Assembly (NCBI GenBank): GCA_013399305.1
Contig: VXAI01000038.1
Location: 2,924,639-2,988,638, forward strand
DNA length: 64,000 nt
Direction of reading: 5' to 3'
Source: Rostratula benghalensis
Lineage: Eukaryota; Chordata; Aves; Charadriiformes; Rostratulidae
The translations under genes were made by a program, and so were the position numbers. The notes beneath the pieces were generated by a model. The model saw only the letters and a program-made list of their open reading frames with translations. It was not told the DNA's origin and did not search any database. Shown here piece by piece: positions 11,588 to 25,648 of this stretch (positions within the stretch are counted from its first letter, which is position 1; the number at the start of each line of letters is the position of its first letter).

Positions 11588-14500
11588 GAAAAAGTACAGC
11601 CAAAGAGACAAAACTCTAAGAATGTGATTATCAAACTGCTTTGATTTATCTTATTTTACTCTTTCTTTAAAGATTGGAGGCTTGTTATTCTTTTAAATTG
11701 TTACGGGTTGCAGTTTTTGTGAAGAAGTATTTTATTGCTTCCCCCTTTGTATCTTTGAGCTAGTCTGGTTCTTCACATTCAGTCCTGCGCATAAAATGCC
11801 ACATATTTTCTGAATTAAGAGATATGATAAAAAGATACTTCGACTTCACTATGGGAAGGTGACATTAAAAGGGTAATTAAAATAAATGAGGCATATAGAA
11901 AAAGCCTAGAGACATGTCCATTGGGAAAGTCTATCAGCATATGGATGTCTAGAATATGATCATCATCTAGGCCTCTGGCACATACTTGGGCTGCCAAACA
12001 CATCACCCATGTGATGACAAGATAAACACAGCCTCACTAATTAATTGCCTTGATAGTTTCCACAAGAGGAATCTTAGATCACTTCTTCATGGCACTTCTT
12101 ACACTTGCTTCTTGGGTGCATGCAATCCACCTCAACTCCTGTGCAAGGGTCACACATCTAGTTACCCTTCTTCCTTCTCCAGGGAAATACCCACGGCAGC
12201 AGCAATGCTGCAGTACTTCCCCAAACTGCTACGGGTACTCTCTACCACACTGCCAGGAAAAGATCACTGCCCCATTACACTCGGGTCTGCACCACAATCC
12301 TGTATCCAGCTGTGTTGTCCTAACTGGATTATTTGGAAACTTGACATTTATAGGCCAACAAGGTGCTTGAGAACATACTTATTTGGCTTTTGCCACATGT
12401 ATTTCAGTAGTTTTGAAATCCAACCACTTGTCCATTTTTAAAATAAAAATTAATATTAGTAAGAAAACAGCCACTTATAAGAATTACAAGTACAACTTCT
12501 TGTACTTCTAAGAGACTGTAGCTTTTCTCCCCTGTATTAGATTATTCCCTATAATAGGGAACGAACTGACTAAACCCACATGACAATAACCAATATTTCG
12601 TACTTATCACCCTCCCTCCTTCACATCTGCATTTCCAAATCACTGCAGTATCAAAATTCATTCTGAGTATCAGATACTAACATGAATGTATTATGCTTTA
12701 AATTTTAAGCACCATGCGGTGTTTTCTGTCACTTATGTTAAATTTTATTACATTTTATGACATGCGACCTGACACATAAAATTTAAATGAGTATAAACAA
12801 CTTAGCTGAACTGTCTGAAATAGTCAAGGAAACAGGGGTAGAAACTTGATTGTTTTCCAAGCAGATAAGCCTGAGAAAATAAGCAAATCAGTCACAAATT
12901 CCCAAAGTTGTTGTTGTTCCGAAATTCCTTTGCTTATGCAACTATTTTTCTTTTGCTGCGATTATTCCAAAGGGCTGGAATATATTCCTCAGAAAGCCTG
13001 CCTGTACACCACAGAACTCCAAATCTGCTCTAAAGCAGTGCAAAAAGTACACCTCTCATTTGAAAATTCACCTTGCCAGAGACAAAATGAACCTTGTGTG
13101 AAGCAGAAGGAGCCAATCCCATACTGACTCACAGACCTATAGTAAACTACATGATGGAGACCTGTACACCTCCAGACATTTCAGATGACATCACGGGTTT
13201 ATCCAGCTTTTGCAAGAAGATACAATAATTTAATCGATGTAATTGCAAACCTCCTCCCATCTACATGAAGTTTACTTACAACTTCAGAATCAATATTCTT
13301 ATAAACACGTACACCAACATAGTGACAGATTCCAAATAAACATTACAAGTACAGCAGCTACTTGAAGGAGCCATGAGAAGGGGAAGCTCTACTGCCGCAT
13401 AAGCAGGCTGTATACAATAAATTTACTATATTCATGTTGTTTCTGCTGAATTTCCTTTTTCATGACAATAGGAGCTCCATACTTACTAGCTCAGAGCTAC
13501 AGGTTTTGGTAAAGCGAGTTATAAGTTTAATACCTTTTTAAAAATGCTTCTGGCTCACACAATTAGTCAGAGATGTTCAAATGCTCTTCCTGAACCATGT
13601 ATCTGTTAACTTAGTTCCAGTGTTCAGAGAAGAAATTTGTTGTTAATATTCACTAATCTTGTGTCACTGTTATCACTAATACCTTGCCCCTTCCTAATTT
13701 TACAGTAGCAAAATCACCTAAAATGGTGTGTCTTACTCAGAAAAGAAATTAAATTAGCTGACTGCCACTAGACTACTCACCAAAATTGTTTGCATAGTAC
13801 ACACAATCTAGTAACACCCCCGATGCAGAATAAAGATTACTTTGAGGTACCAAAGTATTAAAAAAAATAATCATGTGGATGCCTACAAAATGAAAGTGTA
13901 GTGTTTTGATGAAAATCCCTCAATCTCTTATCACTCCAGACAGTCCAGAACGCAATAATGTAACAAACTCAGAGAGAAGTACCATTGTCCAAACACTGAG
14001 ATTTCAGCCTTTTGTACCTAGAATTTTGTAAATAAGCCGAGACATTTACTTTATATGCCTCACAAAAACCTCTCTCACATACACATGCTCTCTATTTATG
14101 TTAGACAAGAATCAAGCTTTAAGTAACTGTTTATCTGCATCAGTGTTTAACTTTTTCAACACAGAGCTGCAGCTTTCTTCCATTCATTCTCCTGTGAACG
14201 CCATCTAGAAAACACTTGAAGAAGTAAATGTGCTTACATGTCTTTAAGTCATCTTTAAAGGAGGACTATTTTTTTGCCGTCCCAGATTCTTTCTGCTCTA
14301 TTTAAGTTCTCTATTATCTTAAAGGAAAAAGTACATCATAGCTGAAACAGCAAGAAAACATTCAGTACACAAATCTACGTAGTTCATGTGTTTCTTCTCT
14401 AATGGCTGTGATGGCACATGGATGACATGTGAATGGTAAGCCTCATCGTTCTCTTTCACACAGTGACCTCATGTATCTCAGAAATTTTCAAGTCTTTATA

Positions 14501-15348
14501 CTCCACTGCAGTAAGACTGCAGCACTGAAAGTGCCAGTGTAAGAAGTCCTTTGATGTCCCTTTGTTAGGTACCAACTGCACGTTCAGACAAGATGTCTTC
14601 TTTCCCTACTGTTAATGCTAAAACAACAGTGGGTTTCAGAAGTCTCTGCACGGGCAGCCAAAGTTGCAGAGATACACAAATGTCACTGGTCAGTGGCTTG
14701 AACAGAAGACTGCTGTCTTCACCTCCCAGTCACCACAGAGCTGCTAACTGCAGAACGGACCAACTCACATGACCTGACTGCTTCTCCCTCCCCACCCCCT
14801 CATAAAGGTTCAGTATTATGACATCTCTAGAATATTTTGAGATAGCTGGATGGAGAGACGCTTTATACCTGTGACAAACTAAATGCTGTTCTCACCTTGG
14901 GATGACGGAAGAGAGAGCATGAACCACGCGTGGCATGGATCAGTCGGGCTATCGGGTGTAGTACTCAGGGGCACCCCATGCTGAGAGAGATTTAGCAATC
15001 AACAGTGAAATATGACAGGACTGCCCGCTGCCAACACATGACCAACTACGTGATTCCTTAGTCCACCCAGAGTAACACCACTACAGCCAGCGGTGAGGAA
15101 CTCTCCGTGATCGGATTGGTTTAGAGCAAGTGAAGACAGAATTAAATCACAATCTACAGATGTCAGCCTGCTGTCACCTACTTGGTGAGATGAAGAGAAT
15201 CTTTCCCTTGAGGAGCCAAAGTACTCTTCCCTTGACTGAAAACCATTTCACCACCATTTGCACTTTAAGATCCTCGTGTTTGAAGATGTTCCCTTCATGG
15301 AGTCCAATGGGGATTCTGCAGCATACCATGTTCCATTTCTAATTAATT
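11588..15348. other. Unannotated DNA; includes the longest chance open frame
   Basis: The longest open frame of the window (151 codons, 11986-12441, plus) lies here. An overlapping second frame on the same strand is open over 12050-12370. The translation is rich in Cys, His, Ser and Leu without domain order, and neither frame resembles a protein family I know. A 17-bp palindrome lies at 12545-12561. Otherwise the stretch is unique-looking. Confidence 0.5.
12545..12561. repeat. Perfect palindrome, 8-bp arms
   Basis: TTCCCTAT, a single A, then ATAGGGAA form a perfect inverted repeat. It is short and probably due to chance. Confidence 0.7.
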
Positions 15349-15369
15349 AATTAACAATTATTGTTAATT
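15349..15369. repeat. Perfect 10-bp inverted repeat in TTAA-rich DNA
   Basis: Arms AATTAACAAT and ATTGTTAATT flank one T. The palindrome directly follows an AATT(AATT)n stretch at 15341-15352. The composition is very AT-rich, so chance formation is likely. TTAAC/GTTAAT half-sites resemble HNF1-type binding sites, but this is inference only. Confidence 0.7.
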
Positions 15370-18300
15370 CAAAGGAAGTCTCTTCTCATACATAAATGCC
15401 AATCAAAAAGATAGGCAAACTAGCTTTTCCACCAAGAGAATGACCTTAAGATAAATCCCCAGTTCCAGAAACTGAGAATCACTAAAGAATACATTGGCAG
15501 AAACCAAGCTGAGAAAAAAAATTGTCCTAAGAAAAGTTTGAGTATGTAACAATCCAAGCTTACTTCCAAATATCAGAGCAATTCTCATATTTTCTAGCTT
15601 GCTAGTCTCATAAAGAAGGTCTGAGACAGTCACTAAAAATACTATATTCTAAGCGGTATTGTGATACCTGAGTGCCAGATGGTAGCTCCTTTCAAATGCT
15701 TCAATTTTTTAAGCTTAGCCATTGATTGTTTTTCCCTTTGCAAGTGCAGCCAGTAACAACACCACAGAACACAGACCACTTGCCTGGCTACACTGAGTCA
15801 GAAATGCCAGAGACAGAGCAATTATTTACTGCTCTCTCTCTACTGCACTAGGAGATGGCTACAAAAAGCCTTTTACAATACACCTCACACCCACAATTCA
15901 ATACCAAGTCCCGTTCTTCTTGGTCGCTTTGAAAACATCCTCAATGAAGCTGTGAAGCTGGAAACACAAGAACTGCTCTTCCTGTCAAACTTATTTTGCT
16001 CATACAACTCAGTTGCACCTCTTCCAAAGTGACTTATCCTAACAACCTCCAACAGATTCTGATAGATGTTGAGAATTTTGGTTTGCCAGTCCTTGGTGGT
16101 ACTTCCAGGCATTTTCCAGTGCCGCTTGTCCCGATTTTGTGGTATGGGCTGCCCTAACCCTATACAGCAGCAAGAGGAAACACGGAGGAAAAAAAAAAAG
16201 GAAGCTACTCCTCATGTCTCCTGTTTCTAGTGGAAAGACAGCTCTGAGTAACACTGAAACTATATGCATAAAGTCACTGGTGACATCCTTCAACACTCTG
16301 TGGGGCTCCATTTCCATCTCTCTTTGCACACTGTGTAATCATTGTCTTTCACAAAGAACATCTGCTAGTACCTCCACATCAAAAGCCTCTTATCCTCCTG
16401 TAGTTCTTTCATTTCCAAGCACCCCATATGATGTTGACACTATATTTTTTAATATCCTCTGATCTCTTTCCTCTAGGTCTCACATAACTCATTGCATTCA
16501 ACCTGCTCTCCTCTTCTCCTGTAACCTTCCTTCATCTGCCCCCTTCAATCATATGTGTTTTGTTTCATTAGAATGTGGCTTTTCTCCATAGCCTACCTGC
16601 ACACCTCCCATTGCCTTTTTTCTTTTAAACGCTGATTTCTTTGATTTGTCATTCAAACTTTCTGTTCCTTCAGCCACAGCTTAAAGTCTCATCTGGAACT
16701 GGAGACTGAATTCTCTCATCATTGTGGAGACATGTCTTGTTGTTAGTTTGTGAGCTTTGACACCTTTACTACTGTGTAAGTCATTAAAATGTACACATTG
16801 CTGTACCTGCATCATATTCCCATCGTGAAGGCAGTAAGCACTAATGTTTTTTACATACTTTTTTTTTCCCCAAAAAGACATGTCACAATATATTAAATAC
16901 AAAACAGGTAATCCGTTCACATGTTTGACATCAGTGACAGAACTAATTAACTGAATTATTTAGTTAAATGCTTTGATTCATGCTGGTATTTTTATTATAA
17001 AGAAAGCATTCATAATCTGTTGATACTTTCATTTAACCTAAGATTCTGTTGTCATTTTTATTGTAGTCCTATTTCTTTAGCAACTCATCCAGTGATTTGA
17101 ATTTGCTTTAGGCTAGTTATTTACAGTTTTCCTATGATTTTCACCAGATATTTCTTTTTCCATTTACAAGAAAACTTAACTAAGAGACTTGGATATGTGG
17201 AAGGGGTTGCTTTGACGCTTTGGCATTTAACTACACTTAAGTGTTGGCTCAAAGACAGGTCTGCATTAGCATCACAAACCAGACATAGTTCATTCCATAT
17301 ACAAATGAAGAAAAACAGTTTGAGGTTGGTCTCTTTCCCTCTCTCATATGGAGAAATGCACCTTGGAGAACTTGTTCGGGGGTGTATCAGTCATTGACAA
17401 ATACTTGTTCTAAATTAAGAGGCTTTTTTGTCTCAGGACAAATAAATACTTAATCAGAATTCAAGCCGAATTTTTTTCACCTGGCAACAAAATTAGAATC
17501 AATTGCATCAGTATTATATTCACTTGGGTTATATCTAAAATGGAAATGGCCTAATTATGAGAAAGGATATATTCATATTTCTTCTCTCTAGTAAGTGCCT
17601 TGCCTAGGTTGTAAGAGGAATTTTGCGTGCTTTGTTAAAAGTGCCGTTTTACTAATCATGATTTAAAGCCACATCAAGAAAATCCTTGATAAATTCTCAG
17701 CATCTTTAAACCATTCCGATAGGAGTTTCTTCTCAACAAATGTGTTTGCAAATTTCTGTAGGGGAAGTCTGCCTGCTGTTTTCAAATCACGCTTATCTGT
17801 GGATCACCTGCCAGATACCTAAATTTTCATGGGAGCTGTACTGCAGGGCAATTACTCATCATCCGCGTCTAATGATGATGTTATCTATGTGAGAAAGAGT
17901 CAAAATCTGAATTTCATTAGACCCGCTGTCCTGTGGTTGCATGTTATCCTACAGAGCTACGCATTGACTAAGTGCTTTTTCATAACACCAAAAAAGCCTA
18001 CCACCCTCAAAAAACCCAACCAACCTCCACAGCACTCACTTGCTATATAAACCATGAAATAGGAAAAAAGTCATTTAAACATAAGTCATAACATTTTCTT
18101 AAATGCAAGCTACTCCAATAGCTGCTTCTTCAGAAGTCACCATATGTACCACATCCATAGTTCAACTATAGATCTAAGTCCATGCAAACAGGTATCCAGA
18201 AGTTAAATAGAGGGTCAGCAGTTGTATAGTTTGAACGGGAAAGGTACACACAGCCATCACACTTGAAACATCCTTTTCACCTAGGATTCAAGCTAAATCC

Positions 18301-21300
18301 TAATGAAATAAAAGGAAAACTCTATTAATTCAACAGGAATCTGATCTGCATAGTTGGGATTCATAATGAACGTACCGCCTCACAGAAATACTAAGTCTCC
18401 CTACCGTTGGTCCAGCTGCTTTATACCAAATGCAATTTCCTCCACCACCTAAGACAGCAGAAGGAGGAGGTCAGAGGTATGTTCCTTGCCTTTACTCATC
18501 AAGCCAAGAAACTAAGCCATGCTAATGTAAGGGAAAAAGCAAGGCTCAAAATGTTATTTTAGCATTCACAAAAACATTCTGCCCTTCTAGTAGTCCCAAA
18601 GGTCCTCCCTTCTTGAGTGACACTCCACATTTACTTAGGACAACCTAAGAGGGCATGCCTACTGTAACTTCATAAGGAATTCCTTCCTATGTTTCCCTTT
18701 CTTTATCTTTACTGCATAAATTATATTCTTTGTTTCTGAGTGTGGTTAGATGTTTTTAAAAAAATACTAGAGAAAACAGCTGTGTGCACTTCTCCTTCAT
18801 AATAATGACTTAAGTGTGAAATAGGCACATCTTCATAGCCACATCATGTGCCTTTTAGATTAACGTGCTGGATTTCTCATTTTGCATAGCAACTTTCATT
18901 GAGAGGAAAAGACAGTTTCATTGGCTTTGGGAAGAAGTTGTTCAGAGGTCAGTCTTTACAAATAGAGTTAGTGTTAGCTGTAATTATAAACATCTCAACT
19001 GTTAATAGAGAGCTGCCTCACTTTGGAGGCCTAAATTTTTTTTTTGTGGTTATTATTCAGTACTTAGTGTACGAAACACTACAGCGCACGCAAAATTACT
19101 GGGTCAAGTGTGGCATGGTGGGACAGAAGCAGCACAGGACAGAGAAACAACAGGAAACTTTGTCAACACAAGAGAGGAAAAGCATCTTCAAAGAACAGTA
19201 GTCCCTCCCTCCATTTATTTTTTACTTGCTCCCCTCCCCCAGAAGGAAAAATGGGCAGGGCCAGTGATGATACCTGCTTGAATCTAAAATGCAGGAGGAC
19301 GGCCACAGAATAAGGCTCATCTCCTTCCTCTCCCCTGCTACACATTCAGATCCACACCCAACAGGCTGCCATAAGGGAGAAGTTCAAACTCAATTCTCGT
19401 CTTTCTGGGAGGTGGCATCTGCCACTTCCCTCATCTACTCAGCTCTTCTAAGAGGCAGCTGAACATGTCTGCTGTTTTGCTCCCAAGCATACACCACTGG
19501 TACATTTACATGGAGTTTCTAAACTAATTCACTCCCTGTTATACTAGTGACATAAATGAGCGTGCAATTAGCAATGTAGCTTTAAGAGAAATTAATTTGG
19601 CAAAATGAAACATTTGAGTTTTATGCAGATCAAAATCTGTATCATGTTCAGACTTTATTACAGAAATGTGAGTCTGTGAAATAATCAAGGAAGAAACAGG
19701 AAACAAGGTGGGGGAGAAGACAAATCAACCCAGAAAATCTATCAATTAACCCCACATGGGGAAAAAAGAAGTAAGCAGAAATAGAGTTTCAATGCAGAAA
19801 GGCAGCTGGAAATTACTTTTCTTTTGCAAGCAGTGAACATTCAACCCAGCAAAACAACAATACAAGTGAGCTGGAACCATCATGCCTTTAACGAAACAGC
19901 AGCTCTCATTGAAGGGAACGTTTAATGTCTAGTCTGAAACTATCTCAAGTTACAGACATAGCGTAACACTAAAGAGGTTACCTAACTGGTCTATTATTTA
20001 TATCCCATGTTTGTCAAAAATTAAATCAATGAGACAAATCCCATTGAAGTTAGAAGCATGTACAAACCAGACTATGAAGGACAAATATAAAGGCTTTTTC
20101 TGATAAGACTGTAAAACCGTGCTATACCTCTTCTTCCTCTAAATCACAGTTACATGTTCTTACTTAATGCCTGTGCTTAAGTTTACATAAAATGGAGAAC
20201 TTCAAAAAAACCCATTTACTTAAAGTCAGAGATTTGTGTCACCAAGTCACACAGGAACATGTGAAACATTTGTGAGTATTTCACACTTGCATATGAACGC
20301 AAGAGATGGATTTCTGATGAGAGATTAATCTAATTTACACCCTGCTCTTCGGCTCTGCAAGTTCACAAGAGCAGAGCTTTATTCCACTGAGTAATGGAAA
20401 GTGTCAAGTAAGATGTTAATACTGGTAGTTACCAATACCCCTATTTTTATACACTGATTTGAAGCAATATGTGGAAATACATCTATTGTTGCTATTTCTG
20501 TCTTCTTACTTGGTTGTCCCTTAGTTGTAGAACCGATTGTCATGTCACATCTTAAAAGTATTTTTAAAAGTCTAAGTATCTCTATACAATTGTTTAGTCA
20601 TGATAGACTAAATTCTTTTTTTCCTTCAAAAGGACTCTTCAAATCAAATAAACAGAAAGAGAGCAGCTGTTATCTACTCCTAAACAGCCAAATGACCTAG
20701 TACTCAAGTCAAACAAAAGGAAAGTAACCATCTTCATCCCCATCTCTTCTGCCTCAAAGCCCCCAGTTGTAACAAGGCAGTAAATCAAGAGGAGCTGGTG
20801 TTTCACCCAGCTGGTTGGATCCAGGAACTCTGCCTGCCAGGAATGACTGTCAAATAGCAATTAGGTCTACACAGGAGTTGAGGACCACATGCTACAAGGT
20901 TCACATATGGCACACGTAAAGCCACCACCTACATAAGATATAAAATAAGTCTATTTCTGTCTTAACACATAATCAAAAGCTCAACACAGAAATACCAGTA
21001 TAAAGCTTGAATAACCAAAACAGTGCTAAATTAACCTCTTTCCCCATTTTATTTCTGTTTCACTGAACAGGTTGGTAAATAAAGAAAAAAAACAGGGTTA
21101 TAGTTTTCATAGAAATGAAAGCAGAGTAACAAAAAAAAAAAAGGAGCTCAAATCCCTTGACTGCACTTCCAATCTAGCTATTTCTCAATACTGTCAACAT
21201 AAGTAACTACAATTTTGCTCTATAGTATGACACTCACAAGGGATTCAGATTTGTAATTAAAAATCAACAGGATCAAAGAAATACATTATAAAAAAAAGTC

Positions 21301-22213
21301 ACTAGGGGAGAAAAAGCAGGCATTATGCATTCCTGAAAATTGTCCTTCAAAATCTGTTATCATAGGCAGCAAAAATATGGAACAACTTGTACAGGTAGAG
21401 CTGGAGAGATGAAGTGCAGCCCTCTGAAGTCTTGGTGGTGACACCCTGTGCTTTAAGTTTAAGAGGACATGCCAACGCATCTATGGTCAGGAGAAGTCAG
21501 TGCTGCAGAGTGCACTTCCACTGCAAAACAGCGAACACTTGGGTGTTCAGGAGTAACAAAAAAAAAAATCATCCCCACCTGAGAGCGGCGAGCTAACAGC
21601 ACAGCTGGGATGCCAGCTACTGGGAAAAGAGGGAAGGACAAAAAAAAAAAAAGAGACAAGAATTTTGCATTAATTATATTTTTGTGTTTAAGCCAAAAAA
21701 GCTTTGCACTTCAATGCACTCTAATGATGTGTTACTGTGGTTTAGGTTTAGCTAATATATAATGGGCAACCCTGTTACAAGAAACAGAGCAAAAATATTT
21801 CCACTGAATGCTTGAAGAAGAGTTTAGCAAAGTACCTTTCACTTTCTCAGGACAATTCTTGCTGCCTGAGGGACACTAAGCACTGTTTTCATGGATCTTT
21901 TGAGCCAACAGCTGTATTTATATGCCTTGGGCTTCACTTTAAGAGCCAAGTCTCTTTTCAACTAGGCTCACTTGTCTTCTCAGCTTGGTCTTTTCTCATT
22001 AAGGAGCTTTCTGATTACAACTAAGGAAGCATTTCTTCTGCATTAGTCAAGCAGTAAAGCTATAGGAATGTGTCAAAACCATCACTTTCATAAGACATCC
22101 AGTAGCAGTCACAATAAACCTTGACTTTCTTGGTAAGGCTCCTATCCTATAATGGAAGAATCTATCTTCTGTTTGCAAGCTTGAGCTAGTTCATTACCTC
22201 TGAACACAAATAA
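15370..22213. other. Unannotated AT-rich DNA
   Basis: No gene is recognised. There are short A-runs (for example near 16189-16199 and 21639-21652) and a CCCTCAAAAAACCCAACC tract near 18004-18026. The pyrimidine-rich part at 16330-16640 has no repeat structure. Nothing else stands out. Confidence 0.5.
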
Positions 22214-22233
22214 CTGGCTATGCCGATAGCCAG
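22214..22233. repeat. 8-bp stem, 4-nt loop inverted repeat
   Basis: Arms CTGGCTAT and ATAGCCAG flank the loop GCCG. The stem is perfect but does not extend, so it is not a miRNA-type precursor. Confidence 0.65.
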
Positions 22234-24731
22234 CATCTTCCCAATTGAGAATGGTGAACTTGAAATCCTGTGTCTGGTAGTCCCAGCAAACTGCATGTAT
22301 ACAAAGATGCCATTGCTGAAATGCAGGATTCAGAAGTCGTACTTGGTATTTGCAGACATTTCTCTATTTCTGACAATGACTCAAATTCATGAGATGATGT
22401 ATGTAGTGAAAGTTGCAGGTTGACGTTCCAAAGGATTGTGTCATTGATGTAGGGCAGTTCTTCTCATGTGGTAGGTAAACTACAATGTTGTGCCGATCCA
22501 CAGATGAAGGCTGTTTTGGGGGTTTGAGGAACACAGGTTAAAACAGTGGAGAGCTAGATCTGTTCACAGCTATCACTGCAGTTTTGTTTATACTAAGTAA
22601 TCCAGTATGATACCTGTCAGGATTTCCCCATTTCAGCTGAAGTAGACTATAGCAAGGCACGCTGCAGCAGCATTAAGTGTTATTCATTAATATCCTTAGC
22701 TGCACAGGTTAATCTTCCTTCAACTGAACACAGCACAGCTAAGCCTTTGAGACTCTGCAGACGTTTAAGGGGATGTAATGGTCTAGATGTGCAGGCCTTA
22801 GTAATTTGGATGTACATAAGTGATGAAAACAGAATTAGAAGGACAAAAGTATGCAGACATTGGATGCCACAGAGAGGAAGGAAAGAGAATGAGTACATTA
22901 TATATAGTAGTGTACATACACATAATAGCAGTTAACCTCCAGGTACAGCTCCTTTGCTAAGAACATTACGGGAAAAAGGAAAGCATCACATGCTTAATGA
23001 AAAGTGCCATTTCATATCACATCAAACATGAAATTCTGGGAGTACACTACTGCTAACATGTTGTCATACATGTACTTGCTATCAGTATGTGCATGACTGT
23101 CTCTTAGAAACAGACTCAAGTAATGCAAACACCAGGGAAGGGCGTTGCTTGGGAACAGAGACACTCATTCAGCATATCTTAATATAAATGTAGCCCTTTT
23201 TTCACAGTGGTATAGATATTTCACATTTCAGAAAACAAACAACCACATTTAGGCTCAAAAAATGTTATTTACTCTTAAAATACTAAAATACTGTTTAATA
23301 AAATTTTGAAAGTATTAATATCAATGCAAAGCTTTGTCACATGTAAAATTTCCTTTTTGGACACAAGAATAAATCATTAGTTGGACAGTGAAAGAAACAG
23401 AAAGACCAATGTGCATGTGAAGCCTCTACAGAACAGCAGAGCTTCTTGGAACATTAGGCTTTACTGAAAAGGACAGTTAAACATGGAAGACTGTTGTGTC
23501 TTCAAGTATTTCACTTCTGCATGAATTTGAAGTAACTAGTTCACAATTTCACTTGTTCCTAAGTCTACAACTTGTCATAATCCTAGAAATGATCCTCAGT
23601 AGAGACCAACAGGGTTTATGACATGCAGATGTACAGCAAGGAGCTGTTCTGGCACTCAGCTACTGTTAGAAATTCCTCCCAGAGTGTAGCAGGGTTTCCA
23701 TCAAGGAAAGGGTTGATTTCCTTCATCATTCTTTACACTAGGGAATACCTTATACTTACTGAAGACACGTCCTATGTAGGTTGCAGCCTCACTTGTGCTG
23801 TTTTACAGCAAGTATCAGGAATTGCTCTAGTCAGCTCAGTGGGATATCGACACAGATACACACACACCTGCCTTGACTTTGGCTGCTTTTCAGCTAAAAA
23901 ATTGGCTTGGAGAAAGTAGAGAAAACCAGCATGAAAGTTCCCATTTAGTAAGAACTAAGACTACATGGAACGCCAACCACCCCACCCATTCCTATTTTTA
24001 ACAAAATCAAAATGGGTCCAAGAACAGGTTGATGGTCCTAAGTCGGTTAGGGCCTTTCCATGCTGTTTCCATCTGTTATTCATGGTTCTACAGTGAGACC
24101 CTTCTATTACAAGGCTTGTAATATCAATTTCTCCATTTGCATCATGTAAATAAAATACACACTGAATGAACTTAGCTTCAGATGGCATTATTTAACTCAA
24201 ACACATTGATCACAAATGAGAGTATGGTACATGAAGCAGAGGATTTTGAACTGTATTCCAAAATCCCCATTAAGGCCTCAAAACGAAAAGAAATCTGCCA
24301 TTTCAAGTAAAGAACTTTCTCAGTCATGACAGCATCTCTCACTGCAAAATGAGAAAATTAAATCACTTGAGAATGCTACAAAAGACAGAAAACTTTAAAC
24401 TAAATGCCATTCATAATGCTACAAAGCAAAGCACATTCTCTTTGATATAGCAAAACATATTTGCAACATTATCTATCATTAAATAGAGGAAACTGTCAGA
24501 CACACTTTTGTCAGGATGACGGCTCTTTCCCAGTGTTGGAATTTACTGCTCCAAGAATAGTACACATTATATTGCAGATCTAAGTTTCTGATATGTGTGT
24601 GTCTCCTGGATTAGCCAGATAAATGAAGTTCTAGCTCACTGTGTTTGAGCAACCACCAAACACCGAGGCTGCAGCAAGACACTCATGTGGTTTTGTGGGT
24701 ACTTTCAGAATAACTAAGCAATTGTCAACTG
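22234..24731. other. Unannotated DNA
   Basis: No gene, RNA or named repeat was recognised here. Confidence 0.5.
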
Positions 24732-24753
24732 TTTTTTTTAAAAAAAAAAAAAA
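24732..24753. repeat. T8A14 self-complementary homopolymer junction
   Basis: Eight T residues run directly into fourteen A residues, making an 8-bp self-complementary core. Such T-A junctions are common in vertebrate DNA and are prone to length change. Confidence 0.85.
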
Positions 24754-25625
24754 GATTCAGGATTTAGTTACTGACTATTTCGGGTCACTAAGTGTGCCAG
24801 AGGGCTCTTTTTTATGCCACTGGTCTCCAGTTGCTAATCCAGAAGGTGCTAATCCTGCTTTATATGTGACAGCCCTATGCAGATACCTTGGATAACCTGT
24901 GGCACCTCAAGCTGCATGAGGTCTTCGGGCAAAGTAATTCCTCCCTTCAGCCACCCTCCCCCCCACTTGGAAAAAGTCATTCCAACAGGGGTCTCTGATA
25001 AAGGCAATAAATAGAAGTGACAGTAGGTGACTGCAGCCTGACATTGCAGATTTCCCACTTGTGTAGCACAGATGATTGTTCCTTTCTTAAACAGCCTGAA
25101 GAGTGCCTTGTACGGAGAAAGCAGCAGCTCCCAGCCAACTCCATCAGTTGTTCCTCAAACAGGAAAGTTACCACCTCTAGAAGCCGTGCCTCATTCTTAA
25201 AATAATGCATAAAAATCAAACCCCTTGTATGACCTAAACTATCTTTTCCAAGTCCTGCTTGGAATCTCTGGATGCCACCTTAAACTCCTACCATATCCAT
25301 CCATAACAATACACCTCATGCTAAAACTTGTAAGAGATTCCTACCAAATATGAGAGGTTTTCTTGTTTTGAGGTTGTCAGTGTGGTTTTTGGCAGAAAAG
25401 ACTGTAGCTTTTTTACTGTATGGCTGCAGGAGAAACTGTGGCCCAATTACATTCTGGGCTTTTAGAGCTCTTGGCACTGATGTGCCAAGCAGTCAGAGCT
25501 AGGATGAAGTTCTGCCTTTGCACCCGACCCATCATTTTATCCTTGGTTATTAATTCTAGAATGTCACTTCATCTCTCTGTAACGACGCTCTGGGAACTGG
25601 TAAAAGGACACAGTCACTTTAACTT
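24754..25625. other. Unannotated DNA
   Basis: No gene or repeat is recognised. A C-rich stretch (CCACCCTCCCCCCCA, 24951-24965) nearly meets a minus-strand G-quadruplex pattern, but the fourth run lies 8 bases away. Confidence 0.45.
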
Positions 25626-25648
25626 AAAAAAAAAAAAAAAAAAAAAAA
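25626..25648 (+). repeat. Poly-A run (A23), longest homopolymer in the window
   Basis: Twenty-three uninterrupted A residues are followed by GAGAAG. A processed retrocopy could end this way, but the upstream 200 bp does not read as a known transcript and no flanking target duplication is obvious. I regard it as a mononucleotide microsatellite, probably length-polymorphic. Confidence 0.9.

Noticed and set aside
11986..12441. 151-codon open frame, the longest in the window
   Set aside because: No recognisable domain, a second frame is open over the same DNA, and one frame of this length is expected by chance in 64 kb read in six frames.
18225..18240. GTTGTATAGTTTG, similar to part of let-7
   Set aside because: The let-7 seed (GAGGTAG) is absent upstream and no precursor-like hairpin surrounds it.
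24942..24965. C-rich tract as a fourth G-quadruplex motif
   Set aside because: One loop would need 8 bases, outside the usual limit of 7.
25400..25648. A23 run as the tail of a processed pseudogene
   Set aside because: The upstream sequence does not read as a transcript, and no target-site duplication is visible.
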